Source: Peribacillus sp. Bi96 (GTDB lineage Bacteria > Bacillota > Bacilli > Bacillales > DSM-1321). From it: a stretch of DNA of 64,000 nucleotides. The notes beneath the pieces were generated by a model. That model was not told where the DNA came from. It was given only the letters and a program-made list of their open reading frames with translations, and did no database searches. Shown here one piece after another: positions 35,301 to 43,822 of this stretch. The stretch's first letter is position 1; the number at the start of each line of letters is the position of its first letter. The DNA lies in the NCBI RefSeq assembly GCF_918698115.1, contig NZ_CAKKLV010000017.1:1-64000 (forward strand), written 5' to 3'. The translations under genes and the position numbers were made by a program.

Positions 35301-35481
35301 TTTTGCCTATTAATTTACCCATATTAGGACAAGTTTAATTCCCACTCGTCTCCGGAGTTAAGCAATTATTTCATACTTTCTCAGAACAGTTCAGTAAAAA
35401 CTAACTCAAATCTAGCCGATATATATATTTAAGGTATAATAATAAAGAAAGATATTTTTTTACGGATTAGGTGACGAAAAT

Positions 35482-37656
35482 ATGAAGCTAATCATTGCGG
35501 AGAAACCAGATCAAGGTTCAACGCTAGCAGCTCAATTTAAAACGAAGAAACAGCAAGGCTATATAGAAATTTTGCCTAATGAACTTTTCCCCGATGGTGC
35601 TTATGTAACATGGGCTGTCGGACATTTATGTCAACTTGTATCGCCGGAAACGTACGATTCCAAATGGAAAAAATGGTCGATGGATACATTGCCGATGATT
35701 CCTGAGAGATTCCAATATGAAGTGACCCGGCAAAAGGCGAAGCAATTCAATGTTGTGAAGACTTTGCTTAGGAAACCCGATGTCGATGAAATCATCCATG
35801 CCGGCGATGCCGGGCGTGAAGGAGAATTGATTGTCCGAAACATCGTCAATCTATGCAGCGTCAATAAACCGATGAAACGTTTATGGATTTCCTCTTTGAC
35901 CCCAAAATCCATTTATGAGGGATTCCAAAATCTGATGAGCGAAGAAAAAACAAGGCCACTTTATCATGAAGCGTATACGAGAGCTTGTGCAGACTGGGTT
36001 GTGGGCATGAATGCATCCCGAGCGTATAGCATCTTATTGAAACAAAGGGGCGTTTCGGATGTATTTTCAGCTGGCAGGGTTCAGACACCTACCCTCGCTT
36101 TGATCGTGAAGCGGGAAATGGAAATTGAGCAGTTCAAGTCTGAACCGTTCTGGGAAGTGTTCGCTGATTTCAAGATGGATGGAAAGAAATATCAGGGGAA
36201 ATGGCAGCAGAACAATGATTCGAGGATCAAGACAAAAGAACTGGCTGAAAAAATAGCCGCCTTTTGCAAGGGTAAGGAAGCCGAAATTGCAGAAATGGCT
36301 ACAGAGAGAAAAGAGTTTCAGCCCCCTTTATTATTTAATCTTTCCTCATTGCAAGCAACAGTAAATAAGATTTATAAATATTCACCGAAACAGACACTTG
36401 ATATTGTCCAAAGTTTATATCAAAAAGGGATCGTTTCTTATCCACGTTCCGACTCCAATTATGTGACTGAGGGAGAAGCCGAGACATTTCCCGATATATT
36501 GCAAAAACTAAGTGGCTTTTCTGAATATGAATCACTTTTCCCTGTGCCTCAACCTAGTATCATCAATAATAAACGCTTTGTAAATGAAAAAAAAGTGACG
36601 GATCACTATGCCATTATCCCGACGGAGCAGGTTACCGACCCAAAGCGACTTTCCGCTGAAGAACGGAATATTTATGACTTGATAGTACGGCGGTTGATTG
36701 CGGCTCATTATGAGAAAGCCATTTTTGATTACACAACCATTAAAACACTCGTCGATAAGCGGGCAGAATTCATTTCAAAAGGGAAGCAACAGATTCAAGA
36801 GGGATGGCGCAAAGTGATTTTCCAAAATGACAAGGATGATGATGATGTCCTTTTGCCGTCCGTTTCACAAGGAGATACTGGAAAGGTCGCCAATTTAAAG
36901 GTGAAAGAAGGTAAGACCCAGCCTCCAAAGCGCTATACAGAGGGCCAGTTGATCACCTTGATGAAAACGGCGGGAAAACATCTGGATAATGAAGAATTGG
37001 AAAAGGTGCTGATGAAAACCGAGGGCCTTGGTACCGAAGCAACCCGAGCTGGTATCATTACCATGCTCAAAGATCGCAAGTACATTAATGTCAAAAAAAA
37101 TCAGGTGTTTGCGACAGATAAAGGGAAAGTGCTGATTACGGCCATTGGGGAGAAAATCCTGGCTTCACCTGAAATGACAGCTAAATGGGAAAAGCGTTTA
37201 AGGGAAATTGGTGAAGGAAAGGCTTCAGCCGGTGTTTTTATGGAAGCTGTTAAAAAGATGTCAGCAAAAATTATCAGTGATGCCGTGGAGTCATCGGAAA
37301 GCTGGGATTTTCAGGGGCTTGATACCGAATCGATTCAAAGGAGCGGCTCTAAAAAGAGAAGCGCAGCATCAGTGGGCAACTGTAAGCTATGCGGTTCTAA
37401 GATTGTCGATAAAGGGGAATTCTACGGATGTGTGAGTTATCAAAAAACGAAGTGTAACTTTACGATTTCCAAAAAAATCCTCAATAAGAAAATCAGCCAA
37501 GCCAATATTAAAAAGCTGTTGGCGAGTGGGGAAACGGATTTGATAAGCGGATTTAAAAAAGGAGAAAAGACCTTTGATGCCATTTTATCTTGGTCCGATT
37601 CCGAAAAGAAGATCAGTTTTACATTCCCGACAGAAGAAGCCATTAAACAAACATGA
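35482..37656 (+). CDS. topB: DNA topoisomerase III
   Basis: 724 residues, type IA. The N-terminal Toprim domain starts LIIAEKPDQGSTLA and has HAGDAGREGELI (acidic metal site). The active-site Tyr is in SYPRSDSNYVT (near 319), and GLGTEATRAGII follows. A C-terminal zinc-ribbon-like stretch CKLCGSK...CVSYQKTKCNF is Cys-rich. It relaxes and decatenates DNA, helping to resolve recombination intermediates. Here base composition rises and the mosaic of decay ends, so it is the first core gene after the island. GGTGACGA upstream of the ATG. Confidence 0.95.
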   Translation: MKLIIAEKPDQGSTLAAQFKTKKQQGYIEILPNELFPDGAYVTWAVGHLCQLVSPETYDSKWKKWSMDTLPMIPERFQYEVTRQKAKQFNVVKTLLRKPDVDEIIHAGDAGREGELIVRNIVNLCSVNKPMKRLWISSLTPKSIYEGFQNLMSEEKTRPLYHEAYTRACADWVVGMNASRAYSILLKQRGVSDVFSAGRVQTPTLALIVKREMEIEQFKSEPFWEVFADFKMDGKKYQGKWQQNNDSRIKTKELAEKIAAFCKGKEAEIAEMATERKEFQPPLLFNLSSLQATVNKIYKYSPKQTLDIVQSLYQKGIVSYPRSDSNYVTEGEAETFPDILQKLSGFSEYESLFPVPQPSIINNKRFVNEKKVTDHYAIIPTEQVTDPKRLSAEERNIYDLIVRRLIAAHYEKAIFDYTTIKTLVDKRAEFISKGKQQIQEGWRKVIFQNDKDDDDVLLPSVSQGDTGKVANLKVKEGKTQPPKRYTEGQLITLMKTAGKHLDNEELEKVLMKTEGLGTEATRAGIITMLKDRKYINVKKNQVFATDKGKVLITAIGEKILASPEMTAKWEKRLREIGEGKASAGVFMEAVKKMSAKIISDAVESSESWDFQGLDTESIQRSGSKKRSAASVGNCKLCGSKIVDKGEFYGCVSYQKTKCNFTISKKILNKKISQANIKKLLASGETDLISGFKKGEKTFDAILSWSDSEKKISFTFPTEEAIKQT

Positions 37657-37758
37657 GAAGAAACTTCATTAAAAGGCGCCCTGAGACGATATCTGCTTGT
37701 TTCGGGGCCGCTTATATAGTAAAATTTTTAGATATGCGTTTGAATGGGAGGTATCCGA

Positions 37759-38187
37759 ATGCCTACACCGAGCATGGAGGATTACATAGAACAAATTTAT
37801 TTACTTATTGAAGAAAAAGGGTATGCAAGGGTTTCTGATATTGCCGAAAATCTTTCCGTCCATCCATCTTCTGTTACAAAAATGGTTCAAAAACTGGATC
37901 ATGAAAAATATTTGATATATGAAAAGTATAGAGGTCTCGTTTTAACTGCAAATGGGAAAAAAGTTGGTAAAAGGCTCGTATACCGTCATGAACTTTTAGA
38001 ACAGATGCTAAGATTGATTGGGGTCAAGGAAGAAAATATCTATCAAGATGTTGAGGGGATTGAACATCACCTTAGTTGGAATGCCATTGATAGGATTGGG
38101 GACCTTGTTGAGTTCTTTGAGGAAAATCCTGATCGTGTCGAGGATTTACGCAAGATACAAAAAAGAAATGAAGAAAATTCAAAATAA
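37759..38187 (+). CDS. mntR: Manganese-responsive repressor MntR
   Basis: 142 residues, exactly the B. subtilis length and start ([14 protein letters not shown]), from ATG 37759 with GGGAGG upstream. DtxR family: winged helix (residues 1-70) with recognition helix [12 protein letters not shown], then dimer and metal domain. The Mn(II) ligands Asp8, Glu11, His77, Glu99, Glu102 and His103 are all present. It represses manganese uptake and activates efflux genes when Mn is high. No MntR box is seen near it. Terminator CTGCCactGGCAG follows (38188-38211). Confidence 0.95.
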   Translation: MPTPSMEDYIEQIYLLIEEKGYARVSDIAENLSVHPSSVTKMVQKLDHEKYLIYEKYRGLVLTANGKKVGKRLVYRHELLEQMLRLIGVKEENIYQDVEGIEHHLSWNAIDRIGDLVEFFEENPDRVEDLRKIQKRNEENSK

Positions 38188-38475
38188 GCTGCCACTGGCA
38201 GTTTTTTTTATTTGTATTAATAGGATAAAATCATATGCTTTCTAGAACTCGGCATTCATCATTTTACCACACACGTTGTTTAAAGGAGGACGGCACAAAA
38301 GTCGTTTAAAAAAGGATTTATTAAGTAAGAGCAGAATAGTTATATGAAGCCCCCTTATTTGGAAAATGGGTGTTTTAGTTGAACGTTAACGGGAACGGGT
38401 TAGGCCCCCTTGTTATTTCTGTGATTGTTTCAGTTACTTATATAAATAGGGGTTAAATGGGAGGATGATTGCCTG
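38188..38475. other. Intergenic region with MntR terminator
   Basis: Terminator CTGCCactGGCAGTTTTTTTT at 38189-38211. The rest (to 38475) holds a GGAGG at 38284 without a usable frame; no gene seen. Confidence 0.6.
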
Positions 38476-39171
38476 ATGAATTTACATACTTGGCATAAAG
38501 AAACGGAAAAGGAATGGGATGCCTTTGCGCCTATATGGGTGAAGAATTCGCAAGAAATGTGGGAAACAGGCAGCCGAAAAAGTATTATCCCGTTTTTCTC
38601 TGAATATGTACCACTTGGATTGAAAGTGGCTGACATTGGCTGTGGGGATGGAATGGGTTCCTTAAAACTAGCCCAAGCAGGATTTGAAGTGACTGGCGTC
38701 GATTTATCCAATGTCATGATTGAATTTGCAAAAGGGAAAACGGCTCAACACCCTAATCTATCTTTTATTCAAGGAGATTTTAATAATCTCCCATTCAAGG
38801 ATGAAGAAATGGATGCGGCAATGGTCATTAATTCTTTGGAATATACGGGTGAACCATTAACCGTGATGAAGGAAATTCAACGGGTAATAAAGCCTGGGGG
38901 TTATGCCTGTTTTGCCATACTTGGTCCGACAGCGGAACCTCGGAAAAAATTCAGTTTTCAACGATTATTAGGGGACCAAGTGATCATGAATACCATGCAA
39001 CCTTGGGAATTTGAAAAAATGGCAGCTGAAACGGGATGGAAAGCGATCGCTGAGACCGGCGTTGCGAAGAGAGGAGTGGACTACAAAAAATTAGGACATT
39101 TTTCAAAGGAATTAAAGCAAGCTGTATCGTTCATGTGGCTGTTCCTCCTTCAAAAGGATGGTGCTCAGTGA
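38476..39171 (+). CDS. Class I SAM-dependent methyltransferase
   Basis: 231 residues. Rossmann core with motif I ADIGCGDGMGSLKLAQAG (about 52-69), the acidic end VTGVDLS, motif post-I QGDFNNLPF and VINSLEYTGEP. It resembles B. subtilis YodH (ubiquinone/menaquinone-type methyltransferase group), but the substrate is not known. GGGAGGATGATTGCCTG provides the ribosome binding site. Its TGA overlaps the ATG of the next gene by one base, so they form an operon. Confidence 0.85.
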   Translation: MNLHTWHKETEKEWDAFAPIWVKNSQEMWETGSRKSIIPFFSEYVPLGLKVADIGCGDGMGSLKLAQAGFEVTGVDLSNVMIEFAKGKTAQHPNLSFIQGDFNNLPFKDEEMDAAMVINSLEYTGEPLTVMKEIQRVIKPGGYACFAILGPTAEPRKKFSFQRLLGDQVIMNTMQPWEFEKMAAETGWKAIAETGVAKRGVDYKKLGHFSKELKQAVSFMWLFLLQKDGAQ

Positions 39172-39866
39172 TGGAGAAGTATCAAATCGATCAATTCGTT
39201 GAAAAGACGAAACAGCAGGATAAAGGGCAAGGCTTGTTTGAGCTTGAAACGGAACGGATACTGGAAATTAATCTTGAACAACAAATCTGGGCAAAAATGG
39301 GGACGATGGTTTCTTATCGGGGCCATATTAAATTCGAGCGGGAAGGAATCTTGGAGCATGGTTTGGGTAAACTGTTCAAAAAAGCCTTAACTGGTGAGGG
39401 TGCATCCTTAATGAAGGCAACCGGAAACGGCAAACTGTATGTCGCGGATCAAGGGAAGAAGATTTCAATCATACAATTAAATGGGGAATCGATCTGTGTG
39501 AACGGGAACGATTTACTCGCCTTTGAGCCGAGTATTCAATGGGATATAAAAATGATGCGGCGCATTGCCGGGTTATTGGCGGGTGGATTGTTCAATGTAA
39601 GGCTCGAGGGGAGAGGGATGGTCGCCTTCACTTCCCATTATGAGCCGCTCACATTAATGGTGGAACCCGGAAATCCAGTGTATACGGACCCGAATGCCAC
39701 TGTGGCTTGGTCAGGGGAACTGCAGCCTGAATTCGTAACGGATGTTTCATTAAAGTCGTTTTTTGGAAGGGGAAGCGGTGAATCTGTACAAATGAAATTT
39801 CAGGGTAAGGGATTTGTGGTCGTCCAACCTTTTGAAGAAGTCTACTTCGGTAATAAAGAGTCATGA
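39171..39866 (+). CDS. AIM24-family protein (COG2013)
   Basis: 231 residues from ATG 39171, overlapping the stop of the methyltransferase gene (TGATG). A beta-rich AIM24 domain (two repeats of the GNGKLYVADQGKK / GRGMVAFTSHYEP type) spans most of the length, with VRLEGRG and a late FFGRGSGESVQMKFQGKGFVVVQP. Function in bacteria is undefined; the yeast namesake is a mitochondrial membrane organiser. Ends at a strong terminator (39870-39898). Confidence 0.85.
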   Translation: MEKYQIDQFVEKTKQQDKGQGLFELETERILEINLEQQIWAKMGTMVSYRGHIKFEREGILEHGLGKLFKKALTGEGASLMKATGNGKLYVADQGKKISIIQLNGESICVNGNDLLAFEPSIQWDIKMMRRIAGLLAGGLFNVRLEGRGMVAFTSHYEPLTLMVEPGNPVYTDPNATVAWSGELQPEFVTDVSLKSFFGRGSGESVQMKFQGKGFVVVQPFEEVYFGNKES

Positions 39867-39869
39867 AAC

Positions 39870-39898
39870 AAAAAACCTGAGGCACTCAGGTTTTTTGT
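39870..39898 (+). terminator. Terminator between AIM24 gene and metA (convergent)
   Basis: AAAAAACCTGAGgcaCTCAGGTTTTTT: a perfect stem with T/A-rich ends on both strands. It can serve both converging genes. Confidence 0.9.
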
Positions 39899-39955
39899 TT
39901 CCCATGGCTATTCGTACTACTCATTTAAAAGAGTAACTTTATTTTCCTTACCCTT

Positions 39956-40864
39956 TCAATCCCACTCATATGGGGTCGATTGGTACACATAATAGTTAAG
40001 CCAATTCGAGAACATCAGGCTGCAATGACTCTTCCAGCGATGAAGAGGTACTCTGGTTGGATCATTTTCAGGATAATAATTTTCTGGAAGTTGTGTATGG
40101 ATTCCACGTTCCCTATCGCGCTTATATTCTTCACCGAGGGTATCGGCATCGTACTCGAAATGACCGGTCACCATAATTCTTTTACCATCAACTGAAGCGG
40201 CCATCAATACCCCTGCTTGATTTGATTGTGCCAAAATCTTCAATTCTGGATGGTTCACTAATTTTTGATAGTCAATATCCGTATAGCGCGAATGAGGAGC
40301 CATGAAATAGTCATCGAATCCGCGGACTAGATTTTCATTTGGTTCAAGTACCTCATGAGTGTATATGCCGAAGCATTTCTCTGGCAGTTCGTATTTGCCT
40401 ATTCCATAATGATGGTAAAGGGCTGCTTGAGCTCCCCAACAGATATGTAAGGTCGATGTGACATTTTCAGCGGACCAGTTCATGATACTCTGCAGTTCTT
40501 CCCAATAGTTAACGTCTGTAAATTCCAGTTTCTCCACTGGAGCGCCTGTAATGATCATGCCGTCATATCTCTTTGTGCGAATATCATCAAATGATTTATA
40601 AAATTGATCCAAATGAAATTTACTTGTGTTTTTCGATTCATGTGTGCTCAAGCGCAGGAATGATATATTTACTTGAATGGGAGTATTGCCAAGAAAGCGC
40701 AGTAACTGAGCCTCTGTTTTTTCTTTCTCGGGCATAAGGTTTAAAATCAATATATTCAATGGGCGGATTTCCTGATTGGTAGCCCTTTCCTCATCCATTA
40801 CGAAGATATTTTCCTGTTCTAAAATCTCTTTAGCTGGCAGTTGCTCCGGAATTCTGATTGGCAT
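39956..40864 (-). CDS. metA: Homoserine O-acetyltransferase (MetA family)
   Basis: 302 residues. The catalytic Cys142 is in [26 protein letters not shown] holds the conserved His/Glu, and GAPVEKLEF places Glu at 111. In B. cereus and B. subtilis MetA, Glu111 selects acetyl-CoA where E. coli has Gly and uses succinyl-CoA. The enzyme acylates homoserine in methionine synthesis. The upstream region on the minus strand (40865-40964) has a good AGGAGG site but no S-box (SAM riboswitch) that I can recognise, so regulation is unclear. Confidence 0.95.
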   Translation of the reverse strand: MPIRIPEQLPAKEILEQENIFVMDEERATNQEIRPLNILILNLMPEKEKTEAQLLRFLGNTPIQVNISFLRLSTHESKNTSKFHLDQFYKSFDDIRTKRYDGMIITGAPVEKLEFTDVNYWEELQSIMNWSAENVTSTLHICWGAQAALYHHYGIGKYELPEKCFGIYTHEVLEPNENLVRGFDDYFMAPHSRYTDIDYQKLVNHPELKILAQSNQAGVLMAASVDGKRIMVTGHFEYDADTLGEEYKRDRERGIHTQLPENYYPENDPTRVPLHRWKSHCSLMFSNWLNYYVYQSTPYEWD

Positions 40865-40964
40865 GATTAGCCTCCTTCTCCAAAAATCATAATATTTTAA
40901 TTATATAGAAAATTGCTAAATAGAAAAGCTATTTTAATAATTTCTTGAAAATTCACGGAGGAAA

Positions 40965-41567
40965 TTGCTCGAGAATGATAAAATGGGGAGATATGAATAC
41001 ATAAACTTAAGAAGTTGGAGAGGTGTATGGAGATTGTTTGATCCCACAGCATTTGAGAACATGAAAGTAGTATTGGAAGGTGCAGTTTATGATCGTGACT
41101 TCATAGGAGATATATTGGTTATAAGCCGTGATGATATAGTGAACCTTTCTACCATGTCAAGATCATATAAGATTGAAATGGAATTGAAAGATTCAATGGC
41201 GCCCATTTCGATTAGCGGTGCCATCGAGATACATGCATCACTCCAGAATCTAAGTTCGGAGCTGCTCGATTCTAATTTGAATGAAACACATTCCGGTTGC
41301 ACGGTTGATGTCTTCATTTCTTTTCAAACAAAGCTTGATGCAGTGAGAGCCGAAGCATTCTTGAATGATCTGGAAAAGATTTGGGGAGATCAAAGAATCA
41401 TTACAGTGAAAACGAGCGAAACGGTCAATAGAAAATCTGAACCCATTCATTCTTCTGTATTTAAAGTTTCATTTGGAAGGCTTGTAAAAGAAGAGCAAAT
41501 GGAAGATTTGGAAGATATGGTTGAGTATTTGATACAATCCATACAAGCAGTGAGAATTCCGGGATGA
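40965..41567 (+). CDS. Unknown protein, Bacillus-type
   Basis: 200 residues, not recognised. No signal peptide or membrane segment; mixed alpha/beta. It begins at TTG 40965 with GGAGG only three bases away, which is tight, so ATG 40983 is an alternative start. DGVDVFISFQ-like strands and a negatively charged C-terminal helix MEDLEDMVEYLIQ are the only clear features. It stands between metA (minus) and bsaA (plus) and likely has its own promoter. Confidence 0.55.
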   Translation: MLENDKMGRYEYINLRSWRGVWRLFDPTAFENMKVVLEGAVYDRDFIGDILVISRDDIVNLSTMSRSYKIEMELKDSMAPISISGAIEIHASLQNLSSELLDSNLNETHSGCTVDVFISFQTKLDAVRAEAFLNDLEKIWGDQRIITVKTSETVNRKSEPIHSSVFKVSFGRLVKEEQMEDLEDMVEYLIQSIQAVRIPG

Positions 41568-41653
41568 TAGGTAAAGGTATGATTATTTAAGTTGGCAAAC
41601 GTACGTTTAAATACGGTAAAATGACATCATCATACTAAAGGGAGAGATCATTC

Positions 41654-42130
41654 ATGTCCATTTACGAATTAGAAGTCAATAAAATCAATGGCGAAACCAT
41701 CTCGCTTGAGGAATACAGAGGGAAAGTGATGATTATAGTGAATACCGCTAGTAAATGCGGTTTTTCGCCACAGTATGATGACTTGCAAAGCTTGTATGTA
41801 CAATATAAAGAGGAGGGTCTAGTTGTACTAGGTTTTCCTTGTAATCAATTTTTGAATCAGGAGCCGGGCGATGATCTAGAAATCGATTCATACTGTAAAT
41901 TGAATCATGGTGTAACCTTCCCGATGTTTGCAAAAGTGAATGTAAATGGAAAGGAAGCCCATCCTTTATTCAGTTATCTGACTGAAAATGCACCAGGAGT
42001 GATGGGGTCCAAATCGATAAAATGGAATTTTACAAAGTTCTTGATTGACCGTGATGGAAAGATTGTCAGTCGATACGCTCCTAAAACAAAACCTTTGGAT
42101 ATGGAAGAAGATTTAAAAAAAATATTATGA
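41654..42130 (+). CDS. bsaA: Glutathione-peroxidase-family thiol peroxidase
   Basis: 158 residues, Cys type. The peroxidatic Cys35 is in NTASKCGFSPQY, the catalytic Gln and Trp are in GFPCNQF and SIKWNFTKF, and Cys70 in FPCNQF is a candidate resolving Cys. In bacilli (BsaA) it reduces peroxides using thioredoxin or bacillithiol, not glutathione. GGGAGAG ribosome binding site, preceded by GTACGTTT-type promoter sequence. The gene order bsaA then HD-hydrolase matches B. subtilis. Confidence 0.9.
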   Translation: MSIYELEVNKINGETISLEEYRGKVMIIVNTASKCGFSPQYDDLQSLYVQYKEEGLVVLGFPCNQFLNQEPGDDLEIDSYCKLNHGVTFPMFAKVNVNGKEAHPLFSYLTENAPGVMGSKSIKWNFTKFLIDRDGKIVSRYAPKTKPLDMEEDLKKIL

Positions 42131-42278
42131 AGAGTGAACTCGAGTTCATCGGAAGCTATAGTTTCTGTTGGGCTCTTTTTGTGAGTGAAATATATTTATT
42201 GCATGCAATCGCTTTCGAAAGGAGACAGCTGGTGGGGAAGTTGAATATAATAGGAGACAACAATTAAGGGGGAAAACC

Positions 42279-43124
42279 ATGGAACGAATCGCCTGGGTAA
42301 CGGACAGTACGGGGACTTTAGACGAAGAATTATCATTGAATGAGCATGTATACGTCGTTCCGATGATCGTCATCATCGATGGGAAGGAATATGAAGATGG
42401 TATTGACCTTTTACCAGACGAGTTATACCGAAGGATGAGTGAGGAAAAGGTTAATGCAACTACTTCACAGCCGTCGGTCGGCAGATTCCATGAGTTATAC
42501 AAAGAACTTGAAACACGTTATGATCGAATCATTGCCGTGCATCTTTCAAGTGAATTGAGCGGAACCGTTTCCGCGAGCAGGCAAGCTGCGCAAATGGTTA
42601 CGATTCCCGTGGATATTTTTGATACTTTACTCATTTCCTTTCCGATGCTATTAATCATGAAAAGGCTTATGCATTATATTGGTAGTGGACATTCCATCCA
42701 TGATGCTTTCGTAAAAACGAGACTGTATGCGGGTAATCATGAAACCTATGTATTAATAGGTTCTTTAGATCAGCTGCATCGCAGCGGCAGGTTAACGAGT
42801 GCACAGTATATTTTAGGAAGCCTATTGAGTTTTAAGCCCATCATTTCAATTGAAAATGGCCTGCTTCATACTAAATCGAAGCCTCGGAATCTTAATAAAG
42901 CAGAAAAACTGATCTTCAGTGATTTTCGAAGGTCAGTCGAAGCTGGAAAAGTGAAAGAATGCACGGTACTATATGGTGCGATATCGGAGCAAGCACAAAG
43001 GTGGAAAAAGATGATTTCCGAAGAATTTCCCGATGTGTTGATCCATGTATCCCCACTAGGAAGTGCCATCGGGGTGCATACAGGGGAACAGACGATTGGA
43101 ATCAGTTGGTTCAATGAAGATTAA
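42279..43124 (+). CDS. DegV-family fatty-acid-binding protein
   Basis: 281 residues. DegV fold: WVTDSTGTLDEEL, TSQPSVGRFHELYKEL and SSELSGTVSASRQAA bind the fatty-acid head group, then RSGRLTSAQYILGSLLSFKPII and HTGEQTIGISW. Staphylococcal FakB proteins of this family carry acyl groups to the FakA kinase; which fatty acid this one takes is not visible. It parallels the second DegV gene at 61089 but is divergent. GGGGGAAA before ATG. Confidence 0.88.
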   Translation: MERIAWVTDSTGTLDEELSLNEHVYVVPMIVIIDGKEYEDGIDLLPDELYRRMSEEKVNATTSQPSVGRFHELYKELETRYDRIIAVHLSSELSGTVSASRQAAQMVTIPVDIFDTLLISFPMLLIMKRLMHYIGSGHSIHDAFVKTRLYAGNHETYVLIGSLDQLHRSGRLTSAQYILGSLLSFKPIISIENGLLHTKSKPRNLNKAEKLIFSDFRRSVEAGKVKECTVLYGAISEQAQRWKKMISEEFPDVLIHVSPLGSAIGVHTGEQTIGISWFNED

Positions 43125-43177
43125 ATCACACCATAATTGAGAACCATGGTAAAATAGAATGGGCTTGGAGTGATGAA

Positions 43178-43822
43178 ATGAAACAAATGATGGTTGATTT
43201 AACGGAGAAGTTTGTATATGACCAATTGAATTCTGATGCCAGCGGTCATGATTGGTTCCATATCGATCGTGTTCGGAAGCTGGCTTTACATATTGCAAAA
43301 GAAGAACAACAAGGGAATGAGTTTATCATTGAAATGGCGACCCTGCTTCATGATATCCCGGATGATAAATTAAACGAGGATGACGTTGCGGGGTGGAAAA
43401 AGCTAGATGAGTGGTTTGAGGAAATAAAATTGGACATGGATAGCGTTGAGGCCATTAAACGGATCATCAACACCATTTCATATAGTTCGGGGCACGCGAA
43501 GCTTTCTTCCATCGAAGCTGAAATTGTTCAGGATGCGGACCGCTTGGATGCTATTGGTGCCATTGGGATAGCCAGGACATTTGCTTTTGGCGGGAAAAAG
43601 GGACAGCCTATGTACGATCCTTCCCTGCCCATTAGGGAACATATGACAAAGAAGGAATACAGGACTGGTAAAAGCTCTTCCGTTCATCACTTTTATGAAA
43701 AACTATTACGTTTGCAAGATATGCTCAACACATGTACTGCCAAGAAGATGGCAAGGGAAAGGCATGAATATATGGTTAGCTTTTTAGAGGAATTTTATAA
43801 GGAATGGGATGTACGATTATGA
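43178..43822 (+). CDS. ypgQ: HD-domain phosphohydrolase (YpgQ-like)
   Basis: 214 residues. HD motifs: HDWFHIDRVRKLA, MATLLHDIPDDK (His-Asp metal pair), IVQDADRLDAIGAIG. In B. subtilis YpgQ is a Mn-dependent dNTP pyrophosphohydrolase-like HD enzyme of modest activity. The end overlaps the ABC-F gene start by four bases (ATGA). Adjacent to bsaA and the ypgR homologue as in B. subtilis. Confidence 0.88.
   Translation: MKQMMVDLTEKFVYDQLNSDASGHDWFHIDRVRKLALHIAKEEQQGNEFIIEMATLLHDIPDDKLNEDDVAGWKKLDEWFEEIKLDMDSVEAIKRIINTISYSSGHAKLSSIEAEIVQDADRLDAIGAIGIARTFAFGGKKGQPMYDPSLPIREHMTKKEYRTGKSSSVHHFYEKLLRLQDMLNTCTAKKMARERHEYMVSFLEEFYKEWDVRL

Noticed and set aside
40865-40964. S-box (SAM riboswitch) before metA
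   Set aside because: Region too short and AT-rich, with no conserved S-box blocks visible.
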